DNA from: Leucobacter chromiiresistens
GTDB lineage: Bacteria; Actinomycetota; Actinomycetes; Actinomycetales; Microbacteriaceae
DNA length: 64,000 nucleotides
Reading direction: 5' to 3'
Assembly: GCF_900102345.1 (NCBI RefSeq)
Contig: NZ_FNKB01000001.1
Coordinates: forward strand, 310,001 to 374,000
A model generated the notes under the pieces. That model ran no database searches. It had not been told where the DNA came from and saw only the letters and a program-made list of their open reading frames with translations. A program made the translations under genes and the position numbers. Of the stretch, positions 45,211 through 52,511 are shown piece after piece. How positions within the stretch are numbered: position 1 is the stretch's first letter; every line of letters begins with the position of its first letter.

Positions 45211-45936
45211 ATGCAGCTCATCCCGGATGTATCGCACGCCCGGTTCGGCGGCTGGTCGGTCAAGGCGCCGCTGCCGCCGGGCGTGCGGCCGCCCGGCGTC
45301 AAAGCTGCGGACTACGCCTACGGATACCTGAAGAACCTCATCATCACGCTCGAGCTCGCGCCGCAGACCGTCATCACGGAGAACGAGATCGCGCTGGCCA
45401 CGGGAGTCTCCCGCACCCCGGTGCGGGAGGCCTTCTCCCGCCTCCAATCCGAGCAGCTCCTCACCCTCATCCCGCATCGCGGGGCGCTCGTGCCCGAGAT
45501 CACGCTGCGGGCGATCCAGGAACAGGCGGTCACCCGCGTCGTGCTCGAGGGGCACGGGGTGAAGTGGGTGTGCGAGCATCGCGTGCCCATCGCCGAGCGC
45601 CTGTTCCACCTCATCGACGAGCAGCGCACGATCCTCGAGGACGACCCCGAGCGCGTCGTCGACATGGTGGTCACCGACAAGGAGTTCCACTGGACCCTCG
45701 TGCAGGCGACGGGCAACACGGAGTTCGCGCAGCTCTACAACTCCATCCACGATCGCCAGGTGAGGATCGGCATCGCCATGTTCCAGGCGGTGCCCTCACG
45801 GCGGTGCTCGGCCGTCGACCAGCATCTCGAGATCGCCCAGGCGATCGAGCAGTTCGACCTCGAGACCGCGACCTCGCTGCTGGAGTCGCACCTCGTCGGC
45901 AGCCTCGACGAGGTGTCGGGCATCTTCCGCAACTAG
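45211..45936 (+). CDS. GntR-family regulator with FCD domain
   Basis: A 241-residue regulator. The N-terminal winged helix contains LAPQTVITENEIALATGVSRTPVREAFSRLQSEQLL and LIPHRGALVPEI. The C-terminal FCD helical domain has the metal/ligand-site residues in DKEFHWTLVQATGN and HLEIAQAIEQFDLETA. TACGAT (45199-45204) six bases before ATG 45211 gives it its own leaderless promoter in addition to read-through from the nitrilase gene, 14 bp upstream. It likely represses the RraA-nitrilase genes and perhaps the importer at the palindrome near 43623. Confidence 0.88.
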   Translation: MQLIPDVSHARFGGWSVKAPLPPGVRPPGVKAADYAYGYLKNLIITLELAPQTVITENEIALATGVSRTPVREAFSRLQSEQLLTLIPHRGALVPEITLRAIQEQAVTRVVLEGHGVKWVCEHRVPIAERLFHLIDEQRTILEDDPERVVDMVVTDKEFHWTLVQATGNTEFAQLYNSIHDRQVRIGIAMFQAVPSRRCSAVDQHLEIAQAIEQFDLETATSLLESHLVGSLDEVSGIFRN

Positions 45937-46722
45937 GGCGCGGGGCGGTGCGCCGCACGCGGGGCGGTGGCGGGCGGCCCGCCCGCCGCGGCCCGCCCGC
46001 CGCCTTTCCCCGCGAGACTGAGGGTTTGCGCCGAGAGCGAGGGGAACATCGCCCGTGAAACGCACCGTCTCGCGCGAAACCCTCGGTCTCGCGCGGATGA
46101 GGCGCGGGGCGGGGCGGCGCACGGCGGCGATGCGGCGCGGCGCCCGGGGCGCGGGGCGGCGCCTCAGCGCGGGCGGAGCAGCGAGTGCTGCTGCACCCAG
46201 CTGTACATCGACACCGCCGCCGCGGCCGAGAACGAACGACGCGTCGCGCACCCAGCGCTGCTCCCGCGTATCCGTGAACGTCACCGACCGCACCTGGTAC
46301 TTGATCGAGTGCATGATGGGCCGCAGGCACTCGTCCACCGTGTTCGGCACCTCCGTGGCGAACTTCCAGGGGAACGCGTCGTTCGCGCTGTCGAACTCGA
46401 CGTAGTACCGACCAGGGGGCAGCATCACGAGACGAATCGGCTTGTCGACCAGGGCGCTGTGCATCTTCACCATGACGGAGACGTCGCGGAAGGCCGATCC
46501 GGAACTGTTGTCGAGCACCACACCGTACTTCCGCTTCTGCCCATCCGGATCCGTCACGATCCACGCGGTCAGGCGATTCGCCTGTTCCCGGGCTTCGCGT
46601 TCGGTCTCGGTGCGCTGACGCGCGCGGTCGAGATTGTAGGATCCTGCCGCGAACACGACTGCCGCCGCGGTCACCCAGGTGGGGATATCGCCCATCCATA
46701 CCGGCCAGTTCATCTCACTCAT
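45796..46722 (-). CDS. Orphan membrane-anchored protein, 3' end replaced by repeat DNA
   Basis: The ATG at 46722 (GGAGGGAAGG upstream) opens a protein starting MSEMNWPVWMGDIPTWVTAA, with one N-terminal membrane segment, then a coiled/charged stretch (RARQRTETEREAREQ) and a beta-rich domain (KYGVVLDNSSGSAFRDVSV). After codon ~164 (46230) the frame enters the 219-bp direct repeat and runs on antisense into the GntR gene to 45796. The native gene was therefore probably cut at its 3' end; the last ~145 codons are Arg/Ala-rich junk. No family function is known to me. Base composition upstream is lower in G+C, suggesting transfer. Confidence 0.5.
   Translation of the reverse strand: MSEMNWPVWMGDIPTWVTAAAVVFAAGSYNLDRARQRTETEREAREQANRLTAWIVTDPDGQKRKYGVVLDNSSGSAFRDVSVMVKMHSALVDKPIRLVMLPPGRYYVEFDSANDAFPWKFATEVPNTVDECLRPIMHSIKYQVRSVTFTDTREQRWVRDASFVLGRGGGVDVQLGAAALAAPPALRRRPAPRAPRRIAAVRRPAPRLIRARPRVSRETVRFTGDVPLALGANPQSRGERRRAGRGGRAARHRPACGAPPRALVAEDARHLVEAADEVRLQQRGRGLEVELLDRLGDLEMLVDGRAPP
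46011..46229. repeat. 219-bp direct repeat, left copy (contains REP-like element, copy 5)
   Basis: Every base I compared between 46011-46229 and 47035-47253 is identical (offset 1024). The repeat consists of a REP-like hairpin (46011-46093), a G+C-rich spacer and the last ~66 bp of the TrmH-type methyltransferase gene. In this left copy the methyltransferase piece is only a disconnected 3' fragment. Confidence 0.92.
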
Positions 46723-47034
46723 CGCCTTCCCTCCGTCGCCGACACTGCGGCGTGCCTGTTCGGTGTCGCGAAGCGTGCGGTCTGCGGCGGGGTGGGATCG
46801 TTCGCCTCTGCGCCGGGTGCACACTTGCAGTCCCCACACTGCCCCTCGCCAACTGCTCGAACTGCGGAATCGCGATGGTTCAGTTGCGGTACGACGCGAT
46901 TTGAGTAGTGAGCTCACCGTTTTACGCGGATTCGGGGTCCGCTTCCGCATGATCCGGGCCGGTCTGCAGTATGAGTCTGCCTCCGTCGATCCGCCCCTCA
47001 CTGCCCCCTCCTCTGCGCGTCGCGGGCTCACACG
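46230..47034. mobile_element. 805-bp inserted segment bracketed by 219-bp direct repeats
   Basis: The segment between the two perfect repeats carries one 3'-truncated orphan gene (46722 leftwards) and, from 46723 to 47034, a 312-bp region of visibly lower G+C with no gene recognised. There is no transposase or integrase and no short terminal inverted repeats. Duplication of the 3' end of the methyltransferase gene on both sides looks like integration by recombination or a local duplication-deletion event. Mobility is inferred. Confidence 0.5.
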
Positions 47035-47253
47035 CGCGAGACTGAGGGTTTGCGCCGAGAGCGAGGGGAACATCGCCCGTGAAACGCACCGTCTCGCGCG
47101 AAACCCTCGGTCTCGCGCGGATGAGGCGCGGGGCGGGGCGGCGCACGGCGGCGATGCGGCGCGGCGCCCGGGGCGCGGGGCGGCGCCTCAGCGCGGGCGG
47201 AGCAGCGAGTGCTGCTGCACCCAGCTGTACATCGACACCGCCGCCGCGGCCGA
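47035..47253. repeat. 219-bp direct repeat, right copy (contains REP-like element, copy 6)
   Basis: Identical to 46011-46229. The REP-like hairpin spans 47035-47117 (cgcgagactgagggttt... / ...aaaccctcggtctcgcg). In this copy the last ~66 bp form the intact 3' end of the methyltransferase gene, whose stop is at 47188. Confidence 0.92.
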
Positions 47254-47847
47254 CGCGTTGATCGATCGCGTCGATCCGTACTGCGTGATCTCGACCACCG
47301 CGTCGGCGGCCGCGATCGCCTCGGCGGTGAGACCGGGCCCCTCCTGCCCGAACAGCATCACGCAGCGCTCCGGCCAGTCGAAGGTCTCCATGGGTACGCA
47401 GCCGGGAACGTTGTCGATCGCGATGATCGGGATCCCCTCACCCCGCGCCCACTCGGCGAGCGCGATGACGTCCTGGCGGTGCTCCACGTGCTGGTAGCGG
47501 TCGGTCACCATGGCGCCGCGCTTGTTCCAGCGCCGCCGGCCGACGATGTGCACGGTGTCGGCCGCGAACGCGTTGGCGCTGCGCACGATCGAGCCGATGT
47601 TCATGTCGTGCTGCCAGTTCTCGATCGCGACGTGGAACGGATGCCGGTGCTCGTCGAGGTCGGCCACGATCGCGGCCATGCTCCAGTACCGGTACCGGTC
47701 GATCACGTTGCGGGTGTCGCCGTGCTCGAGCAGCTCGGGATCGTAGTGCGCATCGGCGGGCCACGCGTCGCGCCCGCCCGGCCAAGGACCCACTCCGGAG
47801 GTCGAGCGCTCGGGAGTCGGTACGGCCTGGGGCGCTGCGTCGTTCAC
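47188..47847 (-). CDS. TrmH/SpoU-family tRNA/rRNA 2'-O-methyltransferase
   Basis: A 219-residue SPOUT-fold methyltransferase. Motif 1 is the DMNIGSIVRSANAFAADTVHIVGRR region, motif 2 is CVMLFGQEGPGLT, and motif 3 is GSTRSINASAAAAVSMY, which together form the trefoil knot binding SAM. The target nucleotide is not known. GTG 47847 (VNDAAPQAV) is preferred; the longer frame crosses the large inverted repeat upstream. Its 3' end lies inside the 219-bp direct repeat, and an extra copy of that end sits at 46163-46229. Confidence 0.86.
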   Translation of the reverse strand: MNDAAPQAVPTPERSTSGVGPWPGGRDAWPADAHYDPELLEHGDTRNVIDRYRYWSMAAIVADLDEHRHPFHVAIENWQHDMNIGSIVRSANAFAADTVHIVGRRRWNKRGAMVTDRYQHVEHRQDVIALAEWARGEGIPIIAIDNVPGCVPMETFDWPERCVMLFGQEGPGLTAEAIAAADAVVEITQYGSTRSINASAAAAVSMYSWVQQHSLLRPR

Positions 47848-47890
47848 CCGTAGATTCTCGCACGCGCGCTCTCTCCCCCTCCCTCCCCTC

Positions 47891-47962
47891 GAAGCGGGGT
47901 CACTTCGGGAGGGTGTCGCACGCAGGGTCGACGCCGACACGCTCCCGAAGCGACCCCGCTCC
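47891..47962. terminator. Large inverted repeat (28-bp arms) between sugar operon and methyltransferase
   Basis: Arms 47891-47918 and 47935-47962 pair at 25 of 28 positions around a 16-base loop. It lies after the last gene of the sugar operon and before the methyltransferase start, both on the minus strand, so it is likely the operon terminator; it could also be a regulator-binding or insertion footprint. Confidence 0.6.
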
Positions 47963-48034
47963 GAGAGAAGCAGCGGCGGCAGGGCGGCACGGCGGCACGG
48001 CGGCACGGCCGCGCCGCACGGCCGCGCGCCCCAC

Positions 48035-49051
48035 CTACTGGTTCGAGAAGGCGGCGTCGAAGGAGGCCGTCGGGCGCTTCCAGAGGAGGGCGCGGATCCG
48101 CTCGACCGCCTCGGCCGCGCCGTGCAGGCGGTCCATGCCGGCGTCCTCCCACTCGATCGAGATCGGGCCGGTGTAGCCGATGCCGGCGAGCGCCCGGAAG
48201 CCGTCCTCCCAATGGATGTCGCCGTGGCCGGTCGACACGAAGTCCCACCCGCGGCGGGGATCGCCCCAGGGGAGGTGGGATCCGAGGATGCCCGCGCGCC
48301 CCGTCTGCGGGCGCAGGCGCGTGTCCTTGCAGTCGACGTGGCAGATGCGGTCGGCGAAGTCGACGATGAACCCGATGGGGTCGACGCCCTGCCACACGAG
48401 GTGGCTCGGATCCCAGTTGATGCCGAACGACGGATGGTGGTCGACGGCTTCGAGGGCGCGCACGGTCGTCCAGTAGTCGTAGGCGATCTCGGAGGGGTGC
48501 ACCTCGTGCGCGTACCGCACGCCCTCCCCGTCGAAGACGTCGAGGATCGGCGCCCAGCGCCTGGCGAAGTCGGCGTACCCCTCGTCGATCACCGATTCGG
48601 GCACGGGCGGGAACATCGCGACGTAGGGCCAGATCTTCGACCCGGTGAAGCCGGTGACCACGTCGGCGCCGAGTTTGCGGGCGACGCGGGCGGCGCGCTG
48701 CATGTCTGCCGCGGCGCGCTGCCGCACGCCCTCGGGGTCGCCGTCGCCCCACACGTAGGGGCGCACGATGGCCTGGTGGCGGAAGTCGATGGGGTCGTCG
48801 CAGACCGCCTGCCCGGCGAGGTGGTTCGAGATCGCCCACACCTTGAGACCGTAGCGGTCGAGCACTTCGAGCCGGGAGCGCAGGTAGGCGTCGTCCTCGT
48901 CGGCGCGCGCGAGGTCGAGGTGGTCGCCGGAGGCGGCGATCTCGAGCCCGTCGTACCCCCACTCGGCGGCGAGGCGGGCGACCTCTTCGAACGGCAGATC
49001 GGCCCACTGCCCGGTGAAGAGGGTGACGGGGTGCGAGGCTTCCGGGTTCAT
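48035..49051 (-). CDS. Sugar phosphate isomerase/epimerase (AP endonuclease 2-like TIM barrel)
   Basis: A 338-residue TIM-barrel protein of the xylose isomerase-like/AP endonuclease family 2. Metal-site residues are suggested by EVHPSEIAYDYW, INWDPSHLVWQG, HVDCKDTRLRP, HGDIHWEDG and SIEWEDAGMDR. The family isomerises or epimerises sugars, inosose or keto-sugars. Translationally coupled (ATGA) to a second epimerase upstream, so it is the last gene of the ROK-controlled operon. The substrate is unknown; inositol- or glycoside-derived keto-sugars are plausible given the Gfo/Idh/MocA partner. Confidence 0.83.
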   Translation of the reverse strand: MNPEASHPVTLFTGQWADLPFEEVARLAAEWGYDGLEIAASGDHLDLARADEDDAYLRSRLEVLDRYGLKVWAISNHLAGQAVCDDPIDFRHQAIVRPYVWGDGDPEGVRQRAAADMQRAARVARKLGADVVTGFTGSKIWPYVAMFPPVPESVIDEGYADFARRWAPILDVFDGEGVRYAHEVHPSEIAYDYWTTVRALEAVDHHPSFGINWDPSHLVWQGVDPIGFIVDFADRICHVDCKDTRLRPQTGRAGILGSHLPWGDPRRGWDFVSTGHGDIHWEDGFRALAGIGYTGPISIEWEDAGMDRLHGAAEAVERIRALLWKRPTASFDAAFSNQ

Positions 49052-49932
49052 GGGCGGCCGCTCCTTTGCAGCTGGTGGTCGGTGAGGAAATCGTAGGTGA
49101 TGCGCGCGAGCGCATCCTGCGACGCTGCGAGCGGGCGCCAGATCGACGCCGCGGTCGCGATCGTGTCGTTGTCTCCGGTGAAGCTCTCGAGCGTGAGCGG
49201 GCCGGCGTAGCCGACGTCGTCGAGGGCGTCGAAGAAGGCGCTCCAGTCGGTGTGGTCGGGCCCTGCGGGGCCGCGGTCGTTGCCGCACACCTGCACGACG
49301 GCGAGGTGATCGCCGGCGGCCCGGATCGCCGCGGCCGGCGAGCGCTCCTCGATGTTGAGGTGGTAGGCGTCGAGCGCGAGACCGAGGCCGGCGCCGCCGG
49401 GGGCCCCGTCTCCGAGCAGGGGATCGAGGGCGTCGAGCGCCTGGCCGACCGTGTTGAGGAGGCTCGTCTCGTACCGGTTGAGGGGTTCGATCGCGAGTGT
49501 CACGCCGCGCTCGGCGGCGTAGTCGGCGACGGGCCGGATCGCCTCGCGCCACGCGGCGATCACCGCGGCCCGCTCCGCGGCGTCCATGCGCCAGACGCGG
49601 CCGGTGCGCGCGGTGAAGGGGCCGGCGACGGTCGGGGATCCGACCGCGATCGCGACGTCGACGCAGTGCCGCAGGTACGCCTGGGTGGCGGCGCGGAACC
49701 GCTCGTCGAGCAGGTCGCGCCCCTCCCCCATCGCCCCGACGACGCGCGCGCCCATGCCGAGCGCGGCGAGGCGTTCGGCGGCGAGGCCGGGCGACCAGTC
49801 GCCCGGGGTCTCGACGGGCAGTTCGAGCAGTTCGTACCCGATGCCCCGCGCGCGCTCGGCGATGGCGACCAGCGACGCGTCGTCGAGCGGCGAGGTCCAC
49901 ACCCAGGTGTTCACGCCGAGCGTTCTGCGCAT
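49048..49932 (-). CDS. Sugar phosphate isomerase/epimerase (TIM barrel, 3-epimerase-like)
   Basis: A 294-residue TIM barrel resembling D-psicose/tagatose 3-epimerases: MRRTLGVNTWVWTSP at the N-terminus, LAIEPLNRYETSLLNTV with a metal Glu, LALDAYHLNIEE with Asp/His, and the C-terminal LTLESFTGDN with Glu. It starts 153 bp after the binding-protein gene and overlaps the next epimerase by four bases. It probably interconverts ketoses produced by the oxidoreductase. Confidence 0.83.
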   Translation of the reverse strand: MRRTLGVNTWVWTSPLDDASLVAIAERARGIGYELLELPVETPGDWSPGLAAERLAALGMGARVVGAMGEGRDLLDERFRAATQAYLRHCVDVAIAVGSPTVAGPFTARTGRVWRMDAAERAAVIAAWREAIRPVADYAAERGVTLAIEPLNRYETSLLNTVGQALDALDPLLGDGAPGGAGLGLALDAYHLNIEERSPAAAIRAAGDHLAVVQVCGNDRGPAGPDHTDWSAFFDALDDVGYAGPLTLESFTGDNDTIATAASIWRPLAASQDALARITYDFLTDHQLQRSGRP

Positions 49933-50085
49933 GTGCGTCCTTTCATGCGGCGTGCATCGCGGGGCGATCGGAGATCGCGGGCGAGCGGGCCGTGGCCGAG
50001 AAGCGGGAGAAGCCGGAGAAGCCGGAGAAGCCGGAGGCGCCGGGGGACGCGCGCCGCGCGCGCCCTCCCCCGGCGCTCCGACCGC
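49933..50085. other. Operon gap with 9-bp microsatellite
   Basis: Between the binding-protein and epimerase genes. Near 50004-50045 there are about four near-perfect gagaagccg units. This is the only sizeable gap in the sugar operon, so a processing site or partial terminator might lie here, but I see no clear hairpin. Confidence 0.4.
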
Positions 50086-51303
50086 TTACGGGATCTGGCG
50101 ATCCTGCCAGACCTTCGGGTAGCCGGGCAGGTTCTCGCCGCCGAACTTGGCGTAGTGCCCGTCGGGCATGCCGTCGTTGCGCTCCAGGTACTCGTCGAGC
50201 TCGTCGGCGGTGATGGGGCTCTGCGGCAGCACCCACTCGGCGGGCACCTCTTCGCCGTCGAAGATCTTCTCGAGCGCGAGCAGCGGGGTGCGCCACTGGA
50301 AGTTCGAGTAGACCGGTGCGAGCCCGGTGAGGCCCGTGTCCTTCCACTTGCGCAGGAAGCTCAGCTCGTCCTCGCCCGTCATCACGGGGTACTCCTTGCC
50401 CGCGTCCTCGAACGCCTCGATCGCGGCGACGGCGCCGTCGCCGGCGTCCATCCAGACGCCCTGCACGTCGCCCTTGGCGAGCTCGTCGGAGATGATCTTC
50501 TTGATCTCGGCGGGGTCGCCGCCCGAGAAGTAGTCGACCGCCTCGATGCCGGCTTCTTCGAAGAGCTTCTCGGCGCCGGCCCAGCGCTGCTCGAGCACGT
50601 CGACGCCGGGCAGAATGCGGAGCGCAATCACCTTGTCGCCCTCTTCGAGGTTGTCGATCAGGAACTCGGCGGTGTCGATGCCCCACGCGAACCCGCCGAT
50701 GGGGTGGATGAAGGTGACGGCGCAGTCCGTCTCGACGCCGCGGTCGAAGACGACGACGGGCTTGCCGGTCTCGCAGGCGCGCTCGACGGCGGGGGTCATC
50801 GCCGCGGTCGAGTTCGGCGAGATGATGAAGCCGTCGCAGTCGCCCTCGGCGATGAAGTAGTCGATGTCGGCGATCTGGGTGTCGTCGCTGTCCTTCGCGT
50901 CGCGCGTCTCCATCTCGGAGATCGCGCCCGACTCCTGGAGCACCTTCAGCTGCTCGTTCATCGTGATCCACCCGGTCTGACGCCACGGGTTCGAGATCGA
51001 GGCGTTCGCGAAGCACACCTTCTTGGCCCCGTCCGACGCGAACTCGGAGGTGTCTTTCATCTCGGCGTTGATCATCTGCAGGTAGGGCTCGTCCTCGGGC
51101 CCTACGGGGGTGACGCCGCGCTCCTCGTCCTGCCTGTCGAAGAGCTCCTGGTCGAACCACTCGGTCGATTCGGTCGACTCGGAGGTCTCGGCCGGGGCCT
51201 CTTCCGCGGAGTTCTCCACCGACGGATCGGTGGTGCACCCCGCGAGCAGGATCAGCGATGCCGCACCGGCGAGGCTCGCCGTGATGCTGAGCGATCGTTT
51301 CAT
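50086..51303 (-). CDS. Sugar ABC transporter substrate-binding lipoprotein (ribose-type)
   Basis: A 405-residue periplasmic-binding-protein-like lipoprotein. The lipobox is LLAGC (about residue 23), followed by an acidic Glu/Ser/Thr linker. The mature part has the type I fold features VCFANASISNPWRQTGWITMNE, GFIISPNSTAAMTPAV, PVVVFDRG and VWMDAGDGAVAAIEAF, typical of ribose/xylose/inositol-binding proteins. It overlaps the upstream permease gene by four bases. It captures the sugar for the two permeases and the tandem ATPase. Confidence 0.9.
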   Translation of the reverse strand: MKRSLSITASLAGAASLILLAGCTTDPSVENSAEEAPAETSESTESTEWFDQELFDRQDEERGVTPVGPEDEPYLQMINAEMKDTSEFASDGAKKVCFANASISNPWRQTGWITMNEQLKVLQESGAISEMETRDAKDSDDTQIADIDYFIAEGDCDGFIISPNSTAAMTPAVERACETGKPVVVFDRGVETDCAVTFIHPIGGFAWGIDTAEFLIDNLEEGDKVIALRILPGVDVLEQRWAGAEKLFEEAGIEAVDYFSGGDPAEIKKIISDELAKGDVQGVWMDAGDGAVAAIEAFEDAGKEYPVMTGEDELSFLRKWKDTGLTGLAPVYSNFQWRTPLLALEKIFDGEEVPAEWVLPQSPITADELDEYLERNDGMPDGHYAKFGGENLPGYPKVWQDRQIP

Positions 51304-52511
51304 GATCGGTTCTCCTTCTTCTGTGCGCCCCGCGCGGCAGCGGTGCCGGCGGGATCGGGTGACGGGGTGCTCCCCGTCGGATCTGTCCCGGTGAGCCCGG
51401 GAGGTTCGTGGGTGCTGGGCCCCGGGGCGCCCGCGTCGGCCACCGCGCCGAGACCGCTGGTGGGCCGTTTGCGCCGCGCGCGGAACGCGGCTCCCGAGTA
51501 GGCGACGGCCGCGATGATGATGGCGCCCTGGATGGCGTCGCGCATCGTCGACGGCACGGAGGTGAAGTTCAGCAGCGTGAACAGCGTCTCGAGCGCGAAC
51601 GCGCCGGCGAGCGCTCCCCAGACGGAGCCGCGTCCGCCGCCGAGCACGACGCCGCCGAGCACCACCGCGGTGATCGCGATGAACTCGTAGCCCCGGCCCA
51701 CCGAGGGGTGCACGCCCGCGTAGCCGACGAGCAGCACGCCGGCGACGGTGGCGCAGAGCGACGAGATGACGAACGCGGCGGTCTTGGTGCGCCACACCGA
51801 GGCTCCGGCGAAGACGCCGGCGGCCGAGTTGTCGCCGATCGCCACGAGCGTGCGCCCGAAGGGGCGCCGAGAGAGCCAGGCCGCGAGGGCGACGACGGCG
51901 GCGAGCACCAGCACGGCCCACGGCAGCAGCCCGATGACGGGCACGCCCTCGATGCCGCCGCGGCCGACCTGGCGGAACGAGTCGGCCGGGTTGCCGGTCG
52001 CCGCTCCGCCGGTCCACCACATGACGCCGCCGTAGAGCACGAGCATCATGCCGAGGGTGACGATGAACGAGGGCACCTTCAGGAAGGTGGTGACGAGGCC
52101 GTTCACCACGCCGACGACGGCGCCGAGCACGAGCAGCAGCGCCAGCACGGGCAGCACCTTCGCGTCGTCCTGCCCGATGAGCGTGCCCGCGAGCACCACC
52201 TGGGTGGTTACGAGCGAGCCCTGCGACAGGTCGAACTCGCCGCTGACGATGACGAAGTACTGGCCGATGGCGACGAGGGCGATGGGGGCGACGCGCTGGA
52301 TGTAGCGCACGAGCTGGCCGGGCTCGGCGAACGAGGGGTTCAGGATCGCCACGGCGACGAGCAGCAGGAGCAGCAGCAGGTAGACCGCGCCGCGCGGGCT
52401 GATCGCCGCGCGGACGAATCGGGCGATGCCGCCGGGGGCGGGCGCCGCGGCCGGGGTGTCGACGGGGCGCGTGATGCTCGGGTCGGTGCGGCTCGGGTCG
52501 GTGGCGCTCAT
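51300..52511 (-). CDS. Sugar ABC transporter permease (RbsC-like)
   Basis: A 403-residue permease with 8-10 hydrophobic spans. GEFDLSQGSLV, PSFIVTLGMMLVLYG, FGRTLVAIGDNSAAGVFAGASV and VLGGVVLGGGRGSVWGALAGA are conserved in RbsC/XylH permeases. The last ~65 residues are a hydrophilic Pro/Gly/Thr-rich tail not usual in the family. ATGA overlaps on both sides tie it to the second permease and the binding protein. Confidence 0.9.
   Translation of the reverse strand: MSATDPSRTDPSITRPVDTPAAAPAPGGIARFVRAAISPRGAVYLLLLLLLVAVAILNPSFAEPGQLVRYIQRVAPIALVAIGQYFVIVSGEFDLSQGSLVTTQVVLAGTLIGQDDAKVLPVLALLLVLGAVVGVVNGLVTTFLKVPSFIVTLGMMLVLYGGVMWWTGGAATGNPADSFRQVGRGGIEGVPVIGLLPWAVLVLAAVVALAAWLSRRPFGRTLVAIGDNSAAGVFAGASVWRTKTAAFVISSLCATVAGVLLVGYAGVHPSVGRGYEFIAITAVVLGGVVLGGGRGSVWGALAGAFALETLFTLLNFTSVPSTMRDAIQGAIIIAAVAYSGAAFRARRKRPTSGLGAVADAGAPGPSTHEPPGLTGTDPTGSTPSPDPAGTAAARGAQKKENRS

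Noticed and set aside
45937..46010. Possible terminator or extra gene between GntR and the insert
   Set aside because: Only a G/C-only stretch of gcggggc and cccgcc units; several foldings are possible but none is distinctive.
46230..47034. Insertion sequence
   Set aside because: No transposase, no short terminal inverted repeats, and the flanking repeats are 219 bp, far longer than a target-site duplication.
49066..51501. 811-codon plus-strand ORF across the sugar operon
   Set aside because: It covers the antisense of two epimerase genes and a binding-protein gene, all with clear families; composition is typical of a shadow frame.
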